Shown here: positions 1 through 8,265 of the stretch, one piece after another
How the letters are laid out: each line of letters opens with the position of its first letter
How positions within the stretch are numbered: the first letter of the stretch is position 1
Assembly (NCBI RefSeq): GCF_007747655.1
Contig: NZ_CP036274.1
Location: 4,030,001 to 4,094,000 of the forward strand
Origin: Anatilimnocola aggregata
Lineage (GTDB): Bacteria; Planctomycetota; Planctomycetia; Pirellulales; Pirellulaceae
Reading direction: 5' to 3'
Length of the DNA stretch: 64,000 nt
The notes under the pieces: model-generated
What the model saw: the letters and a program-made list of their open reading frames with translations, nothing else
Told to the model about the DNA's origin: nothing
Databases searched by the model: none
Program-made: the position numbers and the translations under genes

Positions 1-627
1 GGCCTCCTCAGCCGAGACTTCAATCAGCTTGGGGACTGCCTGGCGAATCGCTTGCCGGCCGTAGTCGTCGAATGCTCCTGGAAACCAAATGGCTTCGCCG
101 GCAGCGAGCGGACAGCAACAGGTATCGAGGTGATAGTAGTGATTGTCGACTAGCTCCACGGGAATCACGTGGCTATCGACGAGCTTGCCCACGAGTTGCT
201 GGCTGTGAATGTCGCTGCGAATGCGATATCCGGCCAGCAGTGTGGCGCCGCAAAAGAGAGCGTCACCGGCACCTTCAAAGTACCGGCCATCCGGTAACTT
301 CTCGACTCGGAAACCATGCGAGCTGAGCCAGCGATCGCAGAGGGGCTCTTCGCCTTGTCGCTGTTCGTGGCGAAAGTGGGCGAGAATCGCGCGGTCGCGG
401 TAAATCATTGCTGCATTGGCGGTGAAGACCAAGTCAGGAAGTCCCGCCACGGGTTCCAGCAGCGAGATCGTCGCTCCAACTTGTTCGAGCAGCGCTTTCA
501 AGTCACGCCATTGCTGCTGGGCCAGTTCACGGTCTGCTTGCCGGCTGCGGCTCATCCACGGATTGATCTCGTATTCAATCCCGTAATGATCGGCTGGGCA
601 CATCAAGATGTGCGGCGCGTTGTTCAT
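1..627 (-). CDS. Amidinotransferase / dimethylarginine dimethylaminohydrolase-like protein (3' end outside window)
   Basis: Open from an ATG at 627 to the window edge, giving the first 209 residues with no stop. A GAGGG Shine-Dalgarno lies 8 bases upstream of the ATG. The protein carries motifs of the guanidino-group-modifying (pentein-fold) enzymes: PDLVFTAN (about residues 64-71), FEGAGDA (117-123) and HYYHLDT with the likely catalytic histidine (163-169). Family members hydrolyse or transfer the amidino group of arginine or methylated arginines through a Cys-His-acid site. The nucleophilic cysteine near the C-terminus lies beyond the window, so activity cannot be judged. It is divergent from the gene at 760. 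Exact substrate (dimethylarginine, arginine or other) is not resolved. Confidence 0.8.
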   Translation of the reverse strand, partial: MNNAPHILMCPADHYGIEYEINPWMSRSRQADRELAQQQWRDLKALLEQVGATISLLEPVAGLPDLVFTANAAMIYRDRAILAHFRHEQRQGEEPLCDRWLSSHGFRVEKLPDGRYFEGAGDALFCGATLLAGYRIRSDIHSQQLVGKLVDSHVIPVELVDNHYYHLDTCCCPLAAGEAIWFPGAFDDYGRQAIRQAVPKLIEVSAEEA

Positions 628-759
628 GGCTGACTCCCTCAGACAAACCGGTTCGCTAGCACGGCGGCAGCCAGCGGAAGTCCTGCATTCATTCGCCTTG
701 AGCAAATCAGGCGTTTGCTCTACGATTCGCTGCCCCCAAGGCCTATCCTGATTGTAACC

Positions 760-1254
760 ATGATCGACTACGAAATTTCCCGCTTTACCCGCCGCTGTGC
801 CGCGAGCGATCGCGAACTGCAGCCTGGCGAGACGTACTACTCGGTATTGCTGCCGAGCGGTTCGCAGGTATTGCGCCAGGATATTTCAGCTGCCCAGTGG
901 AAAGGTCCGCCAGAGAATGCGCTCGGCTGGTGGAAAGCAACAATGGCCGACACCACCGCGCGCAAACCGCAATGGGCACCGCACGATGTGATGCTCGACT
1001 TTTTCGAAGGGCTGGAGAGCGATCCCAGTCGCGAAGATTTGCGTTATGTGCTCGCCCTGCTATTGGTACGACGTCGCGTCTTGAGGCTGGAAGCGGAAGA
1101 AACCGACGCCTCCGGCCGGCAAATTCAAGTGCTCGATTGTCCCCGCAAGGAACTTCAATATCGCGTGGCCGTCGTGTTGCCAGAACCAGCTCGCGCGGCA
1201 GAGTTACAAGCCCAGCTGTCGCAGCTATTGCAACAGCCGGGCGCGGGAAGTTGA
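760..1254 (+). CDS. Hypothetical protein, 164 aa
   Basis: The ATG at 760 is preferred because upstream in-frame codons (to 715) give no sensible N-terminus. The protein is soluble, with no signal peptide or membrane segment. It opens with a region containing CAASDRELQPGETYYS, resembling a short zinc-ribbon-like or DUF N-terminus, though only one cysteine is obvious there. The middle is helical (about residues 85-115) and the C-terminus is rich in Ala, Gln and Leu. It precedes the lipoprotein gene at 1290 by 35 bases on the same strand, so the two are probably co-transcribed. I do not recognise a biochemical function. Confidence 0.7.
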   Translation: MIDYEISRFTRRCAASDRELQPGETYYSVLLPSGSQVLRQDISAAQWKGPPENALGWWKATMADTTARKPQWAPHDVMLDFFEGLESDPSREDLRYVLALLLVRRRVLRLEAEETDASGRQIQVLDCPRKELQYRVAVVLPEPARAAELQAQLSQLLQQPGAGS

Positions 1255-1289
1255 AACAAAGCCTGTTACTCGGCTGCAAGGATGCACCG

Positions 1290-2276
1290 TTGAAGCCTCA
1301 CACCTTTATCGTCTTGGCAATCGCCTGTTGTGGGCTTCTCTGCTCGTCGGGTTGTCGCTGGAAAGGTTGGTCGGGCTTCGTTTCGCCTTGGCAGCAACAA
1401 CAAGATGCGCCGCCGATTCTCTTCTCCTCGATTCCGCCCAAAGAAGAACTCATCGCCGCCCTCAATGCCAGCACCAATCGCGTCAATAGTCTGCAGTCAC
1501 AGGGAGCCAGCGTATCGCTGGCAGGCATTCCTTCCTTGCCGACCGAACTGGCTTTTGAACGCCCCAACAAACTTCGCTTCCGCGCTTCGTCATCGCTTCT
1601 CGGTCCGCTCGTCGACATGGGCTCGAACGAAGAGATGCTCTGGTTCTGGACATCGCAAAGCAATCCACCGAACGTCTTCTTCGCCCGGCACGATCGCCTG
1701 GCGGCAAGTTCGATTCGCCAGCAGTTGGCCATCGACCCGAATATGTTTATCGAAGCTCTTGGCTTCGTGCAGTTAAGTCCTGAGTTCGTCGTTGGTGAAC
1801 CGGTGTCTGCCGACAAGAACCGCCTGAAGCTCGTCGTTCGCCAGCCCACGCCTGCCGGCGACCTGACCAGGACCATGTTCATCAACGCGCAGCACGGCTA
1901 TCTGATGGAGCAGCAGATTGCTGATGCTGCTGGCCGACCGATGCTAAGTGCCAAGCTCTCCCAGCAGCGTTACTACAAGGTCGACAGCGTCACGCTGCCG
2001 CATCGAGTCGAACTGCAGATGCCCGGCGAGGGAATGCGCGTGCAACTCGATGTTCCTCGCTACCAGATCAATCAACCGTTTGGCGAAGCAGGGGCGACCT
2101 TCGCTTTTCCGCGCGAGCAACTCGGCCAGTATCAAATGGTCGATATCGCCGATCCAAACTTCGTGCCACCGGGACAATCGCCACCTGCCCAATATTCGTC
2201 CCCCGGTTATTCGCAGCCGGGAATTGGTCAAGTTCCAGCGGCGGATCGCTATCGCGGTGCCGGCAATGGGCGTTAG
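1290..2276 (+). CDS. Putative lipoprotein with LolA-like fold
   Basis: The likely start is a TTG at 1290, with AAGGATG about 8 bases upstream. No ATG lies near the signal sequence, and the open frame extends far upstream as a shadow of the previous gene. The N-terminus is a hydrophobic signal followed by a lipobox-like LLCSSGC at about residues 14-20, so the mature protein is probably lipidated. The body (about 65-290) shows alternating beta-strand segments and stretches such as ERPNKLRFRA and PHRVELQMPG that resemble outer-membrane lipoprotein-sorting (LolA/LolB-like) domains. The C-terminus is Pro/Gly/Gln-rich. Role in lipoprotein handling is an inference from fold resemblance only. Confidence 0.65.
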   Translation: MKPHTFIVLAIACCGLLCSSGCRWKGWSGFVSPWQQQQDAPPILFSSIPPKEELIAALNASTNRVNSLQSQGASVSLAGIPSLPTELAFERPNKLRFRASSSLLGPLVDMGSNEEMLWFWTSQSNPPNVFFARHDRLAASSIRQQLAIDPNMFIEALGFVQLSPEFVVGEPVSADKNRLKLVVRQPTPAGDLTRTMFINAQHGYLMEQQIADAAGRPMLSAKLSQQRYYKVDSVTLPHRVELQMPGEGMRVQLDVPRYQINQPFGEAGATFAFPREQLGQYQMVDIADPNFVPPGQSPPAQYSSPGYSQPGIGQVPAADRYRGAGNGR

Positions 2277-2344
2277 TCCTGGCCGGCGACGAGCTATACT
2301 AGAAGTGTCGGCACCACAGGGGCTCGGTTCGTCAGGACTCGGCA

Positions 2345-3511
2345 ATGTCCATTCATACCAAGGGTCGTTTCGCTATGCCCTTTCGCGGCTTTGTATTGCT
2401 CTGCGCCCTGCTGACTTGCTCGCTGGCCGGTGCCGTCGAGCAAGTCACCTTAAACCAGGCCGGCAAACAGCGAGTGCTTACGGGCAAGGTCATGGTCGAA
2501 GCTGAGGACGGCGGCCTGCTGCTTCTCACTCCCGACGGCAAACTCTGGCCCATTCCCAAGGAAGAAATCACCAACCGCCGTTCTGACGATAAGCTCTTTC
2601 AGCCCCAAGCGCGACCCGAGTTCACGAGGCAATTACTCGGTTCGTTGCCGGTCGGTTTCAAAATTCATCAGACCAAGCACTATTCGATTTGCTACAACAC
2701 TTCGCCTGGTTATGCCCAGTGGGTCGGTGCTCTGTACGAACGACTCTACTCGGCCTTTTATGCCTATTGGTCCCGCAAAGGGGCTGAGCTCAAAGAGCCC
2801 GAATTTCAACTTGCCGCAATCGTCTTCGATACCCGCGCGAACTACGAATTGTTTGCCCGTAACGAACTGGGCGACTCGACAAAGTCGATCATGGGCTACT
2901 ACAGCTTGCACACCAACCTCGTCACCATGTACGACCTCACCGGACTCGAAGACCTTCGTTTTGCCGGCGATCGCAACTCCGCCGCGCGAATCAGCCAGGT
3001 CTTGTCGCAGCCCAATGCCGAGCGAAACGTCGCGACCATCGTGCACGAAGCAACCCACCAGTTGGCCTTCAACAGCGGGCTTCAGCAGCGGTTCACCGAT
3101 ACGCCCTTCTGGGTCAGCGAAGGGCTTGCCGTGTTTTTCGAAACGCCCGATCTCGACAATAGCAAAGGCTGGCGCAACGTCGGTGCCGTCAATCGCTACA
3201 ACTTGATCAACTTCCGCAAGTACTTAAGAACCCGCCAACCCGGTTCTCTCGGTCAACTCCTGTCCGACGATAAGCGGTTTCGCGATCCGGCAACCATGGC
3301 AGACGCGTATGCCGAAGGCTGGGCACTCAACTACTTTCTTATTCGCACCCAAGGTGAGCAGTACACCAAGTACCTCAAGACGCTCGCCGATCAAACGCCG
3401 CTGGTGATGCAAGAGCCAGCCGTTCGCCAAGAGCAGTTTCTCAAGTTCTTTGGTGGCAACGTCGACGAACTCGAAAGCGACTTCCTCAAGTACATGCGCG
3501 GCGTGCAGTAA
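2345..3511 (+). CDS. DUF1570 family secreted gluzincin-like protein
   Basis: A protein of 388 residues with an N-terminal signal peptide (hydrophobic core about residues 13-30). If translation starts at the second ATG (2375), the signal begins at MPFRGF. The first ATG has AGGA 7 bases upstream. A HEATH motif at residues 234-238 and a downstream glutamate in WVSEGLA (about 259) form a zinc-metallopeptidase (gluzincin) signature typical of the DUF1570 family, which is abundant in planctomycetes. The protein is likely exported. Substrates of the family are unknown. The gene ends the short plus-strand run 760-3511, and a convergent intergenic region with a repeated element follows. Confidence 0.82.
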   Translation: MSIHTKGRFAMPFRGFVLLCALLTCSLAGAVEQVTLNQAGKQRVLTGKVMVEAEDGGLLLLTPDGKLWPIPKEEITNRRSDDKLFQPQARPEFTRQLLGSLPVGFKIHQTKHYSICYNTSPGYAQWVGALYERLYSAFYAYWSRKGAELKEPEFQLAAIVFDTRANYELFARNELGDSTKSIMGYYSLHTNLVTMYDLTGLEDLRFAGDRNSAARISQVLSQPNAERNVATIVHEATHQLAFNSGLQQRFTDTPFWVSEGLAVFFETPDLDNSKGWRNVGAVNRYNLINFRKYLRTRQPGSLGQLLSDDKRFRDPATMADAYAEGWALNYFLIRTQGEQYTKYLKTLADQTPLVMQEPAVRQEQFLKFFGGNVDELESDFLKYMRGVQ

Positions 3512-4152
3512 GTTCTCACGCGGCAGTGCCCAAAGTTTGCTGTAGAATCTGGATCCTGATTCTGTTTGCGCTAGGTGCTACCTTCGCAGCCAGTGCCGGT
3601 GCAGCGCTCCGGGGTTTAGTAGTTCAGTTTATCAACACCCCCCTTTTGCGTGCATCGCAGTTAAGCTCTTTTGCGACAACGAATTGCGGCCAACTTGGCA
3701 TCTCTGAAATCATCCTATTTGTTGATAAACGTCCGTCGCTCCGCTCGCATCGAGTAGCCATTCACATTGGCACCTCCTCAGGAAACCCGCAACGCGAGCG
3801 AGGAAAGCGAACGGGAGGCACGGAAGCAGATTTCTCTCGTGATTCGTTGGGATGGCGCAGGTTGCGAAATTGAATTCGGTAAATCGAATGATCTGGCAAC
3901 TACGACGGCACTTCACCGCGATCAGCACGCTGGCGTGAATGCTTGCCGCGGCGATTTGGAAATTCCCAGCAACGCCAAGAAACGGTTACTCGCAACGGCA
4001 CGCAGCCTTCCCGCCGCGCGGACACGATCTTGCTACCAGTTTGCCAAAAACAGCTACTCAAATTATATCAACTTAGTTAACAAATGTCAAGCAGATGAAG
4101 GCGATATCTTCGTGACGGCTCTAGCCAAGGTTGCTCGTGGCGAAACGTTGTT
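3512..4152. other. Convergent intergenic region, about 640 bases
   Basis: No supported gene. It holds the 104-bp element at 3627-3730 and, at about 3783-3808, a GC-rich stretch containing CCCGCAACGCGAGCGAGG that resembles a dispersed repeat common in planctomycete genomes. An open frame across 3526-3873 runs through the repeat and has no ribosome site or recognisable product. I treat it as chance. Confidence 0.6.
3627..3730. repeat. 104-bp structured element, copy 1
   Basis: The segment is bounded by an 11-base perfect inverted repeat, GTTTATCAACA at the left and TGTTGATAAAC at the right. It has a second copy of exactly the same length at 42134-42237. The first 30 bases are identical in both copies and the last 20 differ at one base. 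The central 54 bases are only about 60 percent identical without gaps. An internal stem (3660-3665 GTTAAG with 3694-3699 CTTGGC) is preserved in the other copy by different bases. It lies between convergent genes. It could be a non-autonomous mobile element, a small structured RNA or a 3'-end processing signal. Confidence 0.75.
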
Positions 4153-4431
4153 CTATCGCTCAATCAGCGGCGTCTTCTTCTGTGTGATTTCAGGACATTG
4201 AACCGCCATTTCGGCGTTTAACTGAACGAACTCCCGCTCGGCGTCAGGCACGTCATCCTCGGCAAAAATGGCATCGACGGGGCACTCCGACACGCACTGG
4301 TCACAACAAATGCAGATCTCCGGATCGATAAACAACATCTGCTCTCCTTCGCGAAACGAATCGACAGGGCAGACAACGACGCAATCGGTATATTTGCAAC
4401 CGAAGCACCGACTGGTAACCACGTGGGCCAT
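4153..4431 (-). CDS. Ferredoxin, 7Fe or 2[4Fe-4S] type
   Basis: A small acidic protein of 92 residues. The N-terminal cluster motif CFGCKYTDCVVVCPV (about residues 9-23) is typical of FdxA-like seven-iron ferredoxins, and a second motif, CICCDQCVSECPV, follows at about 38-50. FdxA-type proteins bind a [3Fe-4S] and a [4Fe-4S] cluster and act as soluble electron carriers in the cytoplasm. A GGAG ribosome site lies about 9 bases before the ATG at 4431. The gene is alone on its strand, divergent from the sigma factor at 4564. Its redox partner is not apparent here. Confidence 0.9.
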   Translation of the reverse strand: MAHVVTSRCFGCKYTDCVVVCPVDSFREGEQMLFIDPEICICCDQCVSECPVDAIFAEDDVPDAEREFVQLNAEMAVQCPEITQKKTPLIER

Positions 4432-4563
4432 GAGATAGTCTCCGAGGAGAGAGGATTTGCGGCTCGCAAAGTGACGCTATCTTGCTAATCCGGAAAACAG
4501 CCAGACAGCGGACAGGCAGAGGCGGCAATTATCAACAATTCTGAAAACCACCAATCGAACGCC

Positions 4564-5175
4564 ATGCCAGGTAGCCTCCCCTTCGAATCCGCTCACTTGC
4601 TCAAGCGATGCGAAGCTGGCGATTCCTCAGCGGAGCAAGCACTCTTCAAACGCTATGTTGCGCGATTGACGTTACTCGCGCGCTCTCGTCTTTCTCGGCG
4701 TTTAGCCAGTCGAGTCGATCCGGAAGATGTCGTTCTCTCGGCGTATCGCAGCTTTTTTGTGGCTGCGCGGCATCAGCACTTCGATTTACAGCGCAGCGGT
4801 GATCTGTGGCGGCTACTGGTGCAGATCACCCTAGCTAAGGTCTACGACCAGGCCGAGCGCCATCATGCTCAGCGCCGCGATGTTCGACGCGAAGTTCCCG
4901 CCGAAGACGGAACGACTGCTTCAGCCGGTTGGTTGCCTGCAATTGCTCGCGATCCTTCACCGGCGGAAGTCGCGCAGGCCATCGATGAACTCGAACGGTT
5001 GCTGGCCGCGCTGCCGGAGATTGGCGGTCAAATTCTGCAGCTGCGATTGCAAGGTTACCGCCAGGACGAGATCGCAGAGCAGGTTGGCTGCAGCGAACGA
5101 ACGGTACGTCGTTGGATGGAGCGCGCTGGCAGCTTGTTGAAATCTTCGGCTTCGTCAGCCGAGCATCCACAATGA
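4564..5175 (+). CDS. ECF-type RNA polymerase sigma factor
   Basis: A protein of 203 residues with a sigma-70 region 2 segment (about residues 15-80, including SRVDPEDVVLSAYRSFF) and a C-terminal region 4 helix-turn-helix (about 150-195, LRLQGYRQDEIAEQVGCSER). It fits the planctomycete ECF groups that are paired with Ser/Thr kinases. The stop codon overlaps the ATG of the kinase gene (ATGA at 5172-5175), which predicts translational coupling and joint function: the kinase probably senses a signal and phosphorylates or otherwise controls this sigma factor. No separate anti-sigma factor gene is seen nearby. Confidence 0.88.
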   Translation: MPGSLPFESAHLLKRCEAGDSSAEQALFKRYVARLTLLARSRLSRRLASRVDPEDVVLSAYRSFFVAARHQHFDLQRSGDLWRLLVQITLAKVYDQAERHHAQRRDVRREVPAEDGTTASAGWLPAIARDPSPAEVAQAIDELERLLAALPEIGGQILQLRLQGYRQDEIAEQVGCSERTVRRWMERAGSLLKSSASSAEHPQ

Positions 5176-6482
5176 CACAACAGGCCGACCAAATCATCGC
5201 GGCGCGCGAAGCGGAATTGCGATGCTCGCAGCCGATGTCACTCGTGACGTACTGGCAGCAGGACTCGACGTCACTGCATTTATCCGCAGCGGAGCAAACT
5301 GAACTCCTCTTCGAACTGTGCTTGTTAGAACTGGAATATAGTTGGCGAGCAAATTCGACCTCTTCCGTGGTGACTCGGATATCGGCGAGCGGTTTGGTAA
5401 AGGAATTTCCCGAACTCGCTGCGACGAAGTTCTTCATACCGCTAACCGCAGAAGAGTTTCGGGCGCGAGTCCGCTGGGGTGATCGTCCAACGATTCAAGC
5501 GTTTGCCGATCAGTTTTCACAGCATCGGCTGGCCATCCACGAGGCGGCTGCTGTCGTTAGCCAACAACTCACACGTGAATTCGGCCCCGACTTCTCAACT
5601 AACAAGGGCTTGCATTCGCCCGCAGTTGCACGGCAACCAATCCCCTTTGATCCACGCGCGCCCCTTTCCTCGGCCGACTATCTCGTCCAGCGATTCTTGG
5701 GCGCAGGATCGATCGGCCGCGTCTATATTGCCCAGCAACGGAGCTTGCAACGAACGGTGGCCCTTAAGTTCCTGCGGAAAGCCTATCTGCACAATTCGTT
5801 AGCAGTCGAACGGTTCCTGCAGGAAGCTCGCATCGCGGGGGGCCTACGGCATCCTGGTATTGTGTCGATTCATGGCTTGGGACGCACTCCGGCTGGCAGT
5901 TACTTCATAGCCATGGACTACATCCAAGGATTGCCGCTGCAGCCGATAACGCAGAGCAATCCGACCGGGTTTCGTGAGCTGCTATCTGCGATTGTGCAGG
6001 CCGCCGAAGCGATGGCGACTGCCCATGCGCAAGGTGTCATTCATTGCGATCTCAAGCCGGCCAATATCTTGCAAGATGGAAACGGCAGGACGGTGCTGAC
6101 GGACTTTGGGCTCGCTAGGGAGCTGTCGCAGGCGAACGAAGTTCTCGCGCTGGGCGAGGGTACACCGATTTGTATTGCGCCCGAGCAGGTCGACAACTGC
6201 TGGGGAAACATTGGTCCAGCGACCGATGTCTTTGGTCTCGCCGCCACACTTTACCTATTACTGACAGGGCACTCAGTGCATGACGGCAGTACGGCAGCTG
6301 AAGTCTTTGCAGATGCAGTCAGTGGTCGACAGATAGTAGCGCTTGATGACAACCAGGTTTCGTTCAGTTCTGATTTACGCAATGCGCTTTCTGAATGCTT
6401 AATCAAGTCGCCTGAGCGACGGCTGCAATCCATGAGCGAACTTGCTTCGAGACTACGATCAATTGTCCAAAGCCTGAGCTAA
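5172..6482 (+). CDS. Serine/threonine protein kinase coupled to ECF sigma factor
   Basis: The start is taken as the ATG in the ATGA overlap with the sigma gene, not the in-frame codon at 5112 inside it. The product has 436 residues. An N-terminal helical region (about 1-165) of unknown role is followed by a Hanks-type kinase domain: glycine loop LGAGSIGRVY (about 176-185), Lys199 in VALKFL, Glu218, catalytic loop HCDLKPANI (291-299), DFG (311-313) and an APEQ segment. The HRD arginine is replaced by Cys, so this is a non-RD kinase not expected to depend on activation-loop phosphorylation. There is no transmembrane segment, so it should be cytoplasmic. It probably regulates the adjacent sigma factor. 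Confidence 0.88.
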   Translation: MTQQADQIIAAREAELRCSQPMSLVTYWQQDSTSLHLSAAEQTELLFELCLLELEYSWRANSTSSVVTRISASGLVKEFPELAATKFFIPLTAEEFRARVRWGDRPTIQAFADQFSQHRLAIHEAAAVVSQQLTREFGPDFSTNKGLHSPAVARQPIPFDPRAPLSSADYLVQRFLGAGSIGRVYIAQQRSLQRTVALKFLRKAYLHNSLAVERFLQEARIAGGLRHPGIVSIHGLGRTPAGSYFIAMDYIQGLPLQPITQSNPTGFRELLSAIVQAAEAMATAHAQGVIHCDLKPANILQDGNGRTVLTDFGLARELSQANEVLALGEGTPICIAPEQVDNCWGNIGPATDVFGLAATLYLLLTGHSVHDGSTAAEVFADAVSGRQIVALDDNQVSFSSDLRNALSECLIKSPERRLQSMSELASRLRSIVQSLS

Positions 6483-6509
6483 GAGTTTGGCGCCACCCTT
6501 TGAGCTAAA

Positions 6510-6579
6510 GGCCGGAGATTCTCATCGCGGGCAAGCGAGTTAGTCGTAGCGATGCTTGCCCGGTCTGAAAACTCCGGCC
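6510..6579. terminator. Nested hairpin downstream of kinase gene
   Basis: GGCCGGAG (6510-6517) pairs with CTCCGGCC (6572-6579). Inside it GGGCAAGC (6529-6536) pairs with GCTTGCCC (6554-6561). The structure lies between the convergent genes ending at 6482 and 6618 and could act as a bidirectional terminator or a REP-like palindrome. There is no T-tract, so a classical rho-independent terminator is not certain. Confidence 0.55.
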
Positions 6580-6580
6580 C

Positions 6581-6597
6581 CTGAGGTGTCACCTCAG
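6581..6597. repeat. 17-base palindrome
   Basis: CTGAGGTG and CACCTCAG are perfect complements separated by one T. It abuts the nested hairpin at 6510-6579 and lies 20 bases from the end of the gene at 6618-6935. It is either part of the same terminator region or an operator-like dyad. Nothing in the sequence decides between these. Confidence 0.5.
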
Positions 6598-6617
6598 CCA
6601 TGTCGGCTAGCAGACGC

Positions 6618-6935
6618 TTAGTTGTAGCGGCCCAGCGACTTGTTACCGCCGTTCATCCACATGGGTTGGTTGCTGCGACGATACGACGAACCACGGTTGT
6701 AGTAGTTCGCCGGGGCAGCTGCGCCGGGTTGATAAGAGAAAGAGCGATAGCCTTGATTTTGGGCAACAGTTGCCGCGGGAGCCGACGTTGCAGCGGCTGC
6801 GGGAGAGGCAGCAGCCGGTGCAGCATAAACGGTGTTTCCACAGCAGCAGCGTCGACCGCCCGCTTGAGCATCGCTCATTGGGGCGAAGGCCAAAGCAGCA
6901 CAAGCGGCAAGTCCCAAGATCGAAAAAGTCTTCAT
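6618..6935 (-). CDS. Small secreted Ala/Tyr-rich protein, 105 aa
   Basis: The start MKTFSILGLA (ATG at 6935) gives a clean signal peptide ending near DAQAG. The longer frame adds a non-signal-like N-terminus. The mature part has GRRCCCGN, an Ala/Pro-rich linker, and a tail with YRSFSYQPG and repeated N-Y-R-S residues. Small exported proteins with a YRS[FY]SYxP segment are frequent in planctomycetes and are usually of unknown function. No enzyme motif is present. The gene is monocistronic, convergent with the kinase. Confidence 0.7.
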   Translation of the reverse strand: MKTFSILGLAACAALAFAPMSDAQAGGRRCCCGNTVYAAPAAASPAAAATSAPAATVAQNQGYRSFSYQPGAAAPANYYNRGSSYRRSNQPMWMNGGNKSLGRYN

Positions 6936-7179
6936 ACAGCACCTCACAAAACGGACCGTGATGCAAAACACATCAGGCTTTTTCCCGCTCGAACAGGCCG
7001 CAAGTGTCGAGCAGCCATCGGCAGGTCAAACCTCGATGCACGACTCTTATGAATCATGCGCGCAGGCTGCGAAAAGACAACAAGCGAGAGATTACAAAGA
7101 TGTCAACGAGTGCTGCGCAAGTTAACGAAGCAGCAAGAACGATTGCCGACGGGAAGAATTACTGCCTTCGTGCATGACG

Positions 7180-8043
7180 CTATTCCGTCACGCCTGTTTT
7201 CGACACACGACGATCGAGCGTCAGTCGCAAACCGTGATAACCACGACCGCCGTACCGATGCGCGAGCCATTCTTGCTCCAGTTCAGCTGTTCCGTCGAGG
7301 CCGTAGACATCGCGCAGTGCCCGATCGTGGCCATGATCGAGGGCCAGGCGAATGAAGGTGACAAACTTGGCCGGATCGTCCCGGCGAGCGAGAAATGCCG
7401 TCACCGATACGCTTTGGCCATAGAAGCCGGGCACGCGATGTGGCTGCGGATAGTGCTCGGCGGCGAATAACTCGCCCACACGGAAGCCGATTCGCCGCGC
7501 GACCGACGCCTCCAAATCGCGCTGATGCAACTGTTGCTTCTCGTGCGTATCGGCCAGCATCGCCGCACCTTCATCGGCCCAGCGTGGCGGTTGTCGACCC
7601 TTGAATAAGTCCGCAAAGATAACGTGAGTCATTTCGTGGGGCAGCGCGGTGAGGCCCAAATCATCGACACCGAGCAAATCAATCTGCCGCCGCGAAACTT
7701 GCTCGGCTTTGAATTCAATCCAGCTAGAGCCCCGGGTCTGTTCGCCGCCGCGGCCAACAGCACTCAAGTAGCTACTGCGGGTGCTATGCAAGATGACCTT
7801 GCAGCGAGGATTCCAATGGGGCGTCGGCTCTTGCAACCAATAGCTCTGCAGCTTGGCCCGCCACTGTTCGCAGAGCGCGGCAACCTGAGTTGCTTCCACG
7901 GTAGCCGAAGCACCGATCACTTCAAAATTGGCCGAAGTGGCGTGGTGTGCGGTCCCCGTAATCGTAGAGGGAACGGTCGTTGAAGCGGTGAGTGACGGGG
8001 TTCCATCAACGGCCAGAGCCAAGCACAAAATCAGAAAGTTCAC
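7180..8043 (-). CDS. Secreted metallopeptidase-like protein (peptidase MA-like)
   Basis: The proposed start is a GTG at 8043, giving VNFLILCLALAV as a signal-peptide core, with GGGA about 10 bases upstream. The open frame continues to a TTG at 8103, which would place the hydrophobic stretch about 20 residues inside. A HEMTH motif in LPHEMTHVIF and a downstream WADEGAA (possible third zinc ligand Glu) mark a gluzincin of the peptidase-MA/DUF1570-like group, as in the gene at 2345. The C-terminal half is helical and ends in a Lys/Arg-rich tail. The protein is likely exported. The substrate is unknown. Confidence 0.72.
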   Translation of the reverse strand: MNFLILCLALAVDGTPSLTASTTVPSTITGTAHHATSANFEVIGASATVEATQVAALCEQWRAKLQSYWLQEPTPHWNPRCKVILHSTRSSYLSAVGRGGEQTRGSSWIEFKAEQVSRRQIDLLGVDDLGLTALPHEMTHVIFADLFKGRQPPRWADEGAAMLADTHEKQQLHQRDLEASVARRIGFRVGELFAAEHYPQPHRVPGFYGQSVSVTAFLARRDDPAKFVTFIRLALDHGHDRALRDVYGLDGTAELEQEWLAHRYGGRGYHGLRLTLDRRVSKTGVTE

Positions 8044-8265
8044 GTCGCTGTTTCCCGCCAGCTGGAGTTGAAGACAACCCCTCGTAATCAAATGGCGGGC
8101 CAAGATTCATGAACGACGCTAGCAGCAACTGCGCGAAGCGAGCAAGACATTGCCGCGTTTGACGTTAGAGCAAACGGGCAAGGCGATTTGTAATCTTCGG
8201 CCTTAGAAGACGGCAAAAGAGATGCTAAGGCACTAAGCAAACCATGCCTGACGAAGCGGCAACGA

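Noticed and set aside
897-1289. N-terminal extension of the lipoprotein gene
   Set aside because: It overlaps the gene at 760-1254 in another frame; the lipobox signal requires a start near 1290.
3526-3873. Open reading frame (115 aa) across the first 104-bp element
   Set aside because: It runs through the repeat and the GC-rich stretch, has no ribosome site or recognisable product, and sits in a convergent spacer.
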